The notes beneath the pieces are model-generated. The model saw only the letters and a program-made list of their open reading frames with translations, made no database searches and was not told the DNA's origin. Of a stretch of 9,972 bases of DNA, positions 1 to 5,157 are shown piece by piece. Source of the stretch: an uncultured Clostridia bacterium. GTDB taxonomy: Bacteria > Bacillota > Clostridia > TANB77 > CAG-508. The stretch's first letter is position 1. Every line of letters starts with the position of its first letter. A program made the position numbers and the translations under genes. Location: positions 1 to 9,972 of the forward strand of contig CANRLA010000048.1 of NCBI GenBank assembly GCA_947631315.1, in the 5' to 3' direction.

Positions 1-2
1 TT

Positions 3-47
3 ATAATAAAGCAAATTAGAAAAGCAAAAAAGAAAAGCGAAGATTAA
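3..47 (+). CDS. possible C-terminal end of an upstream gene (partial)
   Basis: Frame 3 is open from the window edge to a TAA at 45-47 and encodes a short lysine-rich tail (ending in KKKSED). The other two + frames have stops within the first 20 bases. The stop lies four bases before a strong terminator hairpin, as expected for the last gene of an operon entering from the left. Fourteen codons are too few to recognise a family, and an open stretch this short could be chance. Confidence 0.4.
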   Translation: MIKQIRKAKKKSED

Positions 48-50
48 TGA

Positions 51-94
51 AAGTCAAAGTAGTTTACTAATTGTAAATTACTTTGGCTTTTTTT
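51..94 (+). terminator. strong intrinsic terminator
   Basis: Bases 51-67 pair with 73-89 in a 17-bp stem with no mismatches (two G-T wobbles) and a 5-base loop at 68-72. A T-rich run (TTTTTGTTTTT) follows. This is a textbook rho-independent terminator for transcription entering from the left. Confidence 0.88.
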
Positions 95-158
95 GTTTTT
101 CTTAGAAAAAATAGAAATAGATATATTGAAATGTGTTTTTGAAATTGAATAGTAAAAA

Positions 159-198
159 AATAAAAGCTTAAATATATTATAATATTTGGGCTTTTATT
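159..198. terminator. bidirectional terminator at the 3' end of the Xre gene
   Basis: Bases 159-175 pair with 182-198 in a long AT-rich stem containing two G-T wobbles. It has an A run on the left (T run on the minus strand) and a T run on the right, so it can stop transcription in either direction. The Xre stop codon (194-196) lies inside the right arm. Together with the hairpin at 51-94 it insulates the regulator from the left-hand operon. Confidence 0.8.
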
Positions 199-466
199 TT
201 TTATTTTTATGTTTCTTTTTAATTCTTCTTTTTTCAACAGGTAATCGATTTATAAGTAATTCGTGAGGTTCAATATCAAAAGTTTTAGCAATAAGATCCA
301 TATAATCGACTGAAATATTTCTTTTTTCATGTTCCATTTCTGATACATAACCAGAACTTGTTCCTAATAATTCAGCAAAGTATTCTTGCGACCAACCATT
401 TTTTATTCGAAAATATACAATGTTATTTGCTATAATTTTTCGTGTATTTGTAGCTATTTTTGTCAC
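194..466 (-). CDS. Xre/HTH_3-family transcriptional regulator
   Basis: A 90-residue (or 87-residue) DNA-binding protein. Residues about 11-66 form a Xre/Cro-type helix-turn-helix with the classic core NGWSQEYFAELLGTSSGYVS followed by EMEHEKRNIS. The tail (residues 75-90) is extremely basic. It has no peptidase or other sensor domain, so it is a small phage- or plasmid-type repressor. It is transcribed divergently from the nuclease-RT operon, with two inverted repeats in the shared control region, so it probably represses itself and that operon (inference). The nominal GTG start at 464-466 lies inside the Shine-Dalgarno sequence. An in-frame ATA at 455-457 is correctly spaced and may be the real start. 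There is no in-frame ATG before the middle of the HTH. Confidence 0.88.
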   Translation of the reverse strand: MTKIATNTRKIIANNIVYFRIKNGWSQEYFAELLGTSSGYVSEMEHEKRNISVDYMDLIAKTFDIEPHELLINRLPVEKRRIKKKHKNKK

Positions 467-471
467 CTCCT
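455..471 (-). promoter_or_regulatory. Shine-Dalgarno that points to an unusual ATA start for the Xre gene
   Basis: Read on the minus strand, 463-471 is AGGAGGTGA, a full match to the 16S anti-SD. The GTG at 464-466 overlaps it and cannot be spaced as a normal start. Eight bases after AGGAGG lies the in-frame codon ATA (455-457), at ideal spacing. ATA initiation is rare, so either a non-standard start is used, weakening translation, or GTG is used inefficiently. Confidence 0.5.
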
Positions 472-484
472 ATTGATTTTAACT

Positions 485-500
485 TAATACTATTGTATTA
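485..500. promoter_or_regulatory. candidate Xre operator 1 (inverted repeat)
   Basis: A perfect 6-bp inverted repeat, TAATAC-TATT-GTATTA, lies about 20 bases upstream of the Xre start codon. It overlaps -10-like sequences on the minus strand (TACAAT, the complement of 493-498, and CATAAT, the complement of 497-502). It is therefore well placed for autorepression. That this protein binds it is inference. Confidence 0.45.
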
Positions 501-520
501 TGTTCAAAAAAGAAATAACA

Positions 521-542
521 TATAACTATATCGGAAGTTATA
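521..542. promoter_or_regulatory. candidate Xre operator 2 (inverted repeat)
   Basis: A perfect 7-bp inverted repeat, TATAACT at 521-527 and AGTTATA at 536-542, has an 8-base centre. It lies between the two divergent start sites, just upstream of the expected -35 zone of the + strand operon. Its half-sites differ from those of the 485-500 repeat, so the two may not bind the same protein. Confidence 0.4.
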
Positions 543-565
543 CGTAAATAAAGTATGTAAAAAAA

Positions 566-574
566 TGATATAAT
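566..574 (+). promoter_or_regulatory. extended -10 promoter of the nuclease-RT operon
   Basis: TGATATAAT is an extended -10 element with a perfect TATAAT at 569-574. No good -35 is visible 17 bases upstream, which fits an extended -10 promoter. A start site 6-7 bases downstream would put the Shine-Dalgarno AGGAGG (580-585) at the very 5' end of the mRNA. This is unusual, so the true start could be further upstream. Confidence 0.5.
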
Positions 575-596
575 GGAATAGGAGGTGGTATAGTAA

Positions 597-1370
597 ATGA
601 AAATTATTTCGTGGAATGTAAATGGATTAAAGTCAGTAATTAATAATAACTTCAAAGAAACATTAAAAAAAATTGATGCAGATATAATTTGTCTACAAGA
701 AACTAAAATCAATAAAGAAACTGAGGAATTAGATTTTGATGGATATTATAAATATTTTTATTTATCAAAGAAAAATGGATATTCCGGAGTTGCGATTTAT
801 TCAAAGATTAAAGCAGAAAATGTATATCTAGGAATGAAATTAAAAAATGAAGAAGAATTAGATTGCTTTAATGATGAATCTAGGGTTATTACAATAGAAA
901 TAAATGATTTTTATATAGTCTGTGTATATGTCCCAGTCTCAAACTCGGAGATTAGAAGGCAAAATTATAGGCTAGATTTTGATGAAAAATTCTATAATTA
1001 TATTGAAGAACTAAATAATGTAAAAGATGTGATAATATGCGGAGATTTTAACGTTTGTTATCATAATAGAGATATATGTAATTTAGACAAACATAAAAAA
1101 ATAAAATTATTTACAAATGAAGAAAAAGCTAATTTTAAAGATTTATTAAATTTAGGCTTTATTGATACATATAGGTATTTACATCCAAGTTCTAACAAAT
1201 ATAGTTATTGGCCTAATGGTATTGAAGACAGAATTAATAGTGATTGGGGGTGGAGATTAGATTATATACTTGTATCTGATTATTTAGAACAAAATATAGA
1301 ACATGCAAATATTTTATCCGACATAAGAGGAAGTGATCATTGTCCCGTTCAATTAGATATTATGATTTGA
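597..1370 (+). CDS. exonuclease III / AP endonuclease family nuclease
   Basis: A 257-residue full-length member of the endonuclease/exonuclease/phosphatase superfamily, ExoIII/ExoA branch. Visible motifs are WNVNG (N7), LQETK (metal ligand E35), VYVP (Y111), GDFNV (D150, N152), GWRLDY (D222) and GSDHCPV (D247, H248). All catalytic residues of the family are present, so an active Mg-dependent AP endonuclease or 3'-5' exonuclease is likely. The start ATG follows AGGAGG at 11 bases. It is the first gene of the operon and ends 10 bases before the reverse transcriptase. Chromosomal ExoA does base-excision repair, but this copy sits on an apparent mobile element beside an RT. It may therefore supply nicks or clean 3' ends for the RT, a role inferred from position only. 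I leave the symbol blank because it may not be the host xth/exoA orthologue. Confidence 0.93.
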   Translation: MKIISWNVNGLKSVINNNFKETLKKIDADIICLQETKINKETEELDFDGYYKYFYLSKKNGYSGVAIYSKIKAENVYLGMKLKNEEELDCFNDESRVITIEINDFYIVCVYVPVSNSEIRRQNYRLDFDEKFYNYIEELNNVKDVIICGDFNVCYHNRDICNLDKHKKIKLFTNEEKANFKDLLNLGFIDTYRYLHPSSNKYSYWPNGIEDRINSDWGWRLDYILVSDYLEQNIEHANILSDIRGSDHCPVQLDIMI

Positions 1371-1380
1371 AGGGAGTAAA

Positions 1381-3504
1381 ATGATGTTAAATGAAACAAA
1401 AACTATTTGTATCCCAAAAGGTTATATTAAATGTGAAGAATTAAAAGATTTAGTTTATATAAGCGATGATTTGGACAATGAAACATTAGGCAAAGTATGG
1501 AGAAATTATGATTTTGAAAAAGCAGAAGAGTATTTATATGAATTACAATGCCGACTATGTAAAGCAACTTATAAAGAAAATAAAGAATTAATGATATATT
1601 TGCAAAATAAAATTTGTTTTTCTAGTGAAGCTCGTATGCTTTCAGTTCGAAAGGTAGCTGAAATATCCAAATCATGTGCTGGAGTTGATAAAGTTGTATG
1701 GAGAAGAGATAGCGATAAAATGAAAGCAGCAATTTCATTGAACAATGGATTATATAAAGCAAAGCCACTAAGGCAATTTATGTTAAAAGATTTAAAATCT
1801 GGGAAAGAAAGATATGTTGGAGTTCCGACAGTTTTTGATAGAGCTATGCAAGTACTATATGCATATGCGTTAGAACCAATAGCTGAATCAACAGGAGATA
1901 AAAAGTCTTTTGCATTTAGAAAAGGGAGATCTCCTCAACAGGCACATGCCTTTTTAATGGATTATCTTAATAGTAAAGATGCTCCTGAATGGATACTAAT
2001 AACTGATATAAAAGCATATTATGATACAATTTCACATAATTGGTTATTAGAGAATATTCCAATAAAGAAGAATATACTAAAAGAATTTTTAGATTGTGGA
2101 TTTATGTTTAATGGAGAAGTATTTCATAAAGATGAAGGAATATCTTTAGGGAGTAATTTAAGTACTATATTAGGAAATATGACATTAGATGGTTTGCAAG
2201 AAAAATTATATAGTTTACAAGGTGAAAATATTCTAGACTATAAAAATGGATATTGTATAAGGTTTGCAGATGATGTATGTGTTGGTGCTAGAACTGAAGA
2301 AGATGCCATAAAATTTAAAAATGAAATTATAAGTTTTTTATTAGAAAGAGGATTAAGAATTTCGGAACAGAAAACAAAAATTGTTAATATAAAAAAGGGA
2401 TTTGAATTTTTAGCACGAGATTATGTAAAAATGAATGGAGTTGTAAGGTGTTTTCCATCTGAAAGAGCTGTAGATAGATTTGCAAAAGAAATAGAAGATT
2501 TGATTTATTTTTATAAAAATAATTGGTCTCAAAATAAATTAATACAAGTTCTTAATGATAAAATTGTTGGATTTGCAACATATCATAAATTTGAAGAATC
2601 TCTTGAAACATTTAAGTACCTTGATGTTATAATTAATGCTTTATTATTAGATATGATGAAAGATATATATACAAATTTATCAAAAGAACAAATTATAAAA
2701 AGATTTTGGAAAAAAGATTCTTGGAATAGAAATGTTTTTTCACTTCCAAATAATAGAGATAAATGTTTAAAAAATATGGCAGATACAATTTTAATTTGGG
2801 AAAATAAGATTGATGTTAATAATAATGTCTTTTTGGATAGAAATTATTTTGAAGAGTTATCCAACCAAAAAGAAATTCAAAATTGTGGGGGAAGATATAA
2901 AAAAGTGTGGGAACGTCAAGAAGGAAAATGTTTTATATGTTCTAAACCAATTAAAGTAGGACAACAAAAAGATATTATTTTCAAAAGAAATACCAATGAC
3001 AAGACAATAAGAAATATCGCATATGTACACTCATGTTGCAAAAACTCAGTATTAGAATATGCCTATGTTGATGATGCAAATGCGATAGACTTTAAGGAAC
3101 TTTTAGAAAATATTGATACTAAAAAAGTAAAAAAGAAAAATACAAATAGTAAATTTATAAACTTAGAAGCGTATTTTCATAATTTAAAAAAGAAAAAGGT
3201 TACATTAACATTTCAAAATATAGAAAAAATACTGAAGTTTAAATTATGTGATTCTGCGTATAAATATAGAAATTATTTTACAGAAAATAAAAAATCAAGA
3301 ATTAGTGAAACATGGCTTTCACAAGGATATAAAATAAAAGAAATTGATATGAAAAATCAAAAAATAGAATTTATTAAGTTTGAGCATAAAAGGAAAAAAA
3401 TAATTATACCAAAATATTTATTTAGAAATGACTTAGATACAGATATAATTGAAGAAATAAACAGGTTTTTTAGACATATAGAAGAAAAATATAGATTAAG
3501 ATAA
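1381..3504 (+). CDS. stand-alone group II intron-lineage reverse transcriptase with degenerate HNH and DUF7662-like C-terminus
   Basis: A 707-residue protein. Residues about 38-107 match the group II RT N-terminal region. Motif A is DIKAYYD (D209) and motif C is FADD (295-298), so the polymerase triad is intact. Motif B at 253-261 reads GISLGSNLS, where relatives have G-x-PQG-x-x-x-S. The maturase thumb/GIIM region spans about 340-455 (GFEFLARDY, KIVGFATYHKF). Residues 517-554 form a zinc-knuckle HNH remnant: C517, C520, H550 and C553 are kept but the catalytic HH pair is lost. Residues about 595-668 resemble DUF7662 (ltF-eIE-il pattern). The gene is 10 bases from the nuclease gene and 18 bases from the next gene, which leaves no room for a ribozyme. 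The ATG at 1384 is better spaced from AGGGAG than that at 1381. The role is unknown: defence, repair-type synthesis or retro-mobility are all possible. Confidence 0.92.
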   Translation: MMLNETKTICIPKGYIKCEELKDLVYISDDLDNETLGKVWRNYDFEKAEEYLYELQCRLCKATYKENKELMIYLQNKICFSSEARMLSVRKVAEISKSCAGVDKVVWRRDSDKMKAAISLNNGLYKAKPLRQFMLKDLKSGKERYVGVPTVFDRAMQVLYAYALEPIAESTGDKKSFAFRKGRSPQQAHAFLMDYLNSKDAPEWILITDIKAYYDTISHNWLLENIPIKKNILKEFLDCGFMFNGEVFHKDEGISLGSNLSTILGNMTLDGLQEKLYSLQGENILDYKNGYCIRFADDVCVGARTEEDAIKFKNEIISFLLERGLRISEQKTKIVNIKKGFEFLARDYVKMNGVVRCFPSERAVDRFAKEIEDLIYFYKNNWSQNKLIQVLNDKIVGFATYHKFEESLETFKYLDVIINALLLDMMKDIYTNLSKEQIIKRFWKKDSWNRNVFSLPNNRDKCLKNMADTILIWENKIDVNNNVFLDRNYFEELSNQKEIQNCGGRYKKVWERQEGKCFICSKPIKVGQQKDIIFKRNTNDKTIRNIAYVHSCCKNSVLEYAYVDDANAIDFKELLENIDTKKVKKKNTNSKFINLEAYFHNLKKKKVTLTFQNIEKILKFKLCDSAYKYRNYFTENKKSRISETWLSQGYKIKEIDMKNQKIEFIKFEHKRKKIIIPKYLFRNDLDTDIIEEINRFFRHIEEKYRLR

Positions 3505-3522
3505 ATAAAGAGGAGAATTAAA

Positions 3523-3807
3523 ATGATAGTAAAATTTACAGAAAATGATTATGAATTTCTAGAAGATTTAATTGAAGACTTTCTTGAAAATCCACCTAGA
3601 GAATATAAAAAATCAGAAAAATATATGAAAAAGTTTGATGAAAAAATTGAACTAGAATATATAGAAATTCTTAAGCAATTTGAAAAATACAAAAGAAATT
3701 TTGAAAATATTAAAAACTATGAAATAGCTATATCATATCAACTTGGACTAAAGAAGGGATTAGAACTTTGTGGTATTGATGAAAAAGAAATAAATTGTGA
3801 AATTTAA
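3523..3807 (+). CDS. small charged protein of unknown function
   Basis: A 94-residue protein of unrecognised family. It is rich in Glu, Lys, Tyr and Phe, has no Cys-rich motif or membrane segment, and looks mostly helical. An acidic N-terminal stretch (residues 7-25) is followed by a long helix (about 35-65). The start is supported by GAGGAG at 7-8 bases. It begins 18 bases after the RT stop and is followed by a membrane protein after 26 bases, so it is probably in the nuclease-RT transcript. It could be an accessory protein of the RT or an unrelated early phage gene. Confidence 0.78.
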   Translation: MIVKFTENDYEFLEDLIEDFLENPPREYKKSEKYMKKFDEKIELEYIEILKQFEKYKRNFENIKNYEIAISYQLGLKKGLELCGIDEKEINCEI

Positions 3808-3833
3808 AATATATAAAGAGATAGGAGAAAATT

Positions 3834-4157
3834 ATGGAAAAGATTAAAGAAAATGTTATGTGTTTAATTATAACTATTGTATTCGTTGCTATAGGAGTAA
3901 CTTTCTATTTTGTTTATAGCAATAATAACGAAGATTATACTTATATGAGACTAAGTGCTGAAAATAATAGAGTTAGAGAATCTATAGAAATTTATTACTT
4001 AACAGAAGATGAAAAGAAAAATATTTATAATGAATTAGACAATATTGATAAATTAATAGTAAGTAAAGGTGGTCAAATAGAAATATTTAATAAAATAGAA
4101 AATATTAATAAACAGTTAATGATTTATGAAAAAAATAATATAAATGCGGATATATAA
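3834..4157 (+). CDS. small single-pass membrane protein
   Basis: A 107-residue protein with a short basic N-terminus (EKIKEN), one strongly hydrophobic segment at about residues 8-29, and a hydrophilic helical tail of about 75 residues with coiled-coil character. The tail is rich in Asn, Ile, Glu and Lys. By the positive-inside rule the N-terminus is cytoplasmic and the tail outside. There is no obvious lipobox or signal-peptidase site, so a signal anchor is likely. AGGAG lies six bases before the ATG. It is the last gene before the structured non-coding region. Family not recognised. Small membrane proteins beside nucleic-acid-sensing enzymes are sometimes effectors, but nothing in the sequence proves this here. 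Confidence 0.78.
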   Translation: MEKIKENVMCLIITIVFVAIGVTFYFVYSNNNEDYTYMRLSAENNRVRESIEIYYLTEDEKKNIYNELDNIDKLIVSKGGQIEIFNKIENINKQLMIYEKNNINADI

Positions 4158-4216
4158 AAATTAAAAAAATCAGTATTGTCAGTATATAAAAAAGTTGCTA
4201 TGTGTATATTCCTTTT

Positions 4217-4246
4217 TTGCTAAATATAGTGTAAGATATATATGTA
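4217..4246 (+). promoter_or_regulatory. weak candidate promoter for the structured RNA / second operon
   Basis: TTGCTA (4217-4222) resembles a -35 box and lies 18 bases from TATGTA (4241-4246), inside an AT-rich TATATATGTA stretch. This would place the start near 4252, just ahead of the first hairpin. A second -35-like box, TTGTCA, is at 4176-4181. Both are imperfect. Confidence 0.3.
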
Positions 4247-4249
4247 TTC

Positions 4250-4462
4250 AAAATTAATAACTATAAAAATATTATTTATAGTTATACCTAGATTTCTAGG
4301 GTAAAGCTGATTAATTTCAGTATTACTTTGCATTTTGCAAAGGTAAAGTAAGTTAGCACTAAAAATGTTACTTATAGTTTAAATAACTATAGGGAAAATT
4401 GTGCTTAAAATTAAATTAACAAAAAACAAGTAAGATTGAAAAAAAATCATACTTGTTTTTTT
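4250..4462 (+). ncRNA. structured non-coding RNA or attenuator leader
   Basis: No credible conventional gene lies in 4158-4545, but hairpins are packed into 4257-4462. Bases 4257-4267 pair with 4275-4285 (11 perfect bp). 4287-4292 pair with 4295-4300 (CCTAGA/TCTAGG). 4306-4312 pair with 4351-4357 (7 bp with wobbles), enclosing 4323-4346 (TTAC plus TTTGCA stem, one bulge). 4371-4379 pair with 4385-4393 (9 bp, one wobble). The series ends in the terminator at 4427-4462. AGCAC (4355-4359) can instead pair with GTGCT (4401-4405), which excludes part of the 4306/4351 stem, so two folds are possible. It may be a trans-acting RNA of the RT module or a cis leader controlling the genes from 4546. I do not recognise a known riboswitch. 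Confidence 0.45.
4427..4462 (+). terminator. intrinsic terminator ending the structured region
   Basis: CAAGTAAGATT (4427-4437) pairs with AATCATACTTG (4445-4455) with a single mismatch, and seven Ts follow (4456-4462). The A run before the stem extends the pairing. TTACTT at 4368-4373 could compete for AAGTAA in the left arm, giving a short antiterminator-like alternative. Confidence 0.85.
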
Positions 4463-4492
4463 GTGTAAAAATAAGAAAGGAGGATAGATTAA

Positions 4493-4528
4493 TTGTTTTT
4501 GAATACAAATAAAAAATTAATTTTATAA
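4493..4528 (+). CDS. possible 11-residue leader peptide (speculative)
   Basis: A perfect AAAGGAGG at 4476-4483 has no ATG behind it. Nine bases downstream is a TTG that opens an 11-codon frame (MFLNTNKKLIL) ending at TAA 4526-4528, just before the ribosome binding site of the next gene. Its position right after a terminator suits a leader peptide, but it could equally be a chance Shine-Dalgarno match. Confidence 0.2.
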   Translation: MFLNTNKKLIL

Positions 4529-4545
4529 AAAAGGAGGGAAAGTAG

Positions 4546-4905
4546 TTGAAAACATTTAACTATGAATCAAGAGGTGTAAAGTACAATAACTGTTTTTTTG
4601 ATATTGGTAAATATAAAGATGGTCAAATGAGTTTATCAATTTATGGAAATGTAGAAGATGATAAAAATGTATCTCATATATCAAATCCAACAGTTAATGT
4701 AAATGAAAATTTATTTGAAAATCAAGTAGTTATTGATAATAATGTAAACACTAATTTGATTGGTTTCTTACTAGAATTAGGAATAATAAAATGTATTTCT
4801 AAAAGAGTTACAGTAAATTCTATAGTTTTACCTGTAGTTGAACTAAATTTAGACACTTTACATGAGTATTCATACATAGAGGAGGAACTAAAATATGCAA
4901 GTTAG
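4546..4905 (+). CDS. DUF4313-like protein of mobile elements
   Basis: A 119-residue protein. The pattern GKYKDGQMSLSIY, PTVNVN, VVIDNNVN, then an FLLELGII segment and a final VVELN resembles the DUF4313 family. I know that family from conjugative elements and phages of Bacillota, where the consensus has kY-dn-rlAi, LTVNl, vDtNN and yP-v-F blocks. Its function is unknown. The start is TTG at 4546, eight bases after AAGGAGGG. No ATG lies nearby in frame. It overlaps the next gene by 11 bases, which suggests translational coupling. It opens the second operon, downstream of the structured RNA. Confidence 0.82.
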   Translation: MKTFNYESRGVKYNNCFFDIGKYKDGQMSLSIYGNVEDDKNVSHISNPTVNVNENLFENQVVIDNNVNTNLIGFLLELGIIKCISKRVTVNSIVLPVVELNLDTLHEYSYIEEELKYAS

Positions 4906-5122
4906 TGAAAAATTTTTAGAAAAAATAGCTGAAGACATTATTTATGAGTTTGAAAATTTATTATGCAATAATGATGTGAAACTTAATAACTTAAATCCTT
5001 TAGAAAACAAATTTGAAACTGAACAATCTTATATTAATAAAAAAGATTATGAAGGATTGAAAGAAAAAATACTTAAACAATTAAAAGATATTGAAGAGTA
5101 TAGTCAATATAAAGCAGCTTAA
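4895..5122 (+). CDS. small helical protein of unknown function
   Basis: A 75-residue acidic protein, predicted mostly helical, with no recognised motif. Its ATG lies inside the end of the preceding gene (11-base overlap) and uses GAGGAG located within that gene, so the two are coupled. It ends 35 bases before the RDF-like gene. The residue pattern at about 51-70 (KDYEGLKEKILKQLKDIEEY) could form a short coiled coil. Confidence 0.75.
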   Translation: MQVSEKFLEKIAEDIIYEFENLLCNNDVKLNNLNPLENKFETEQSYINKKDYEGLKEKILKQLKDIEEYSQYKAA

Positions 5123-5157
5123 AAGTTAATAAAAATTAATAAAAGAAGGGAAAGCAT

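Noticed and set aside
479..712. Minus-strand open frame
   Set aside because: It spans the divergent promoter region and the start of the nuclease gene, lacks a good ribosome binding site, and encodes an unnatural hydrophobic sequence typical of antisense AT-rich DNA.
1371..3522. RT gene as part of a complete group II intron
   Set aside because: Only 10 bases precede and 18 bases follow the gene before other coding sequence. No domain V/VI-like hairpin is present, so no ribozyme can be encoded around it.
1381..4545. Diversity-generating retroelement
   Set aside because: The RT has the group II N-terminal and GIIM regions, and I see no template/variable repeat pair differing at adenines and no C-type-lectin-like target gene.
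4158..4545. Retron msr-msd RNA
   Set aside because: The RT is of group II type without retron-specific features, the RNA-like region is downstream and separated by two genes, and I cannot find the long terminal inverted repeats typical of msr-msd. A different kind of partner RNA remains possible.
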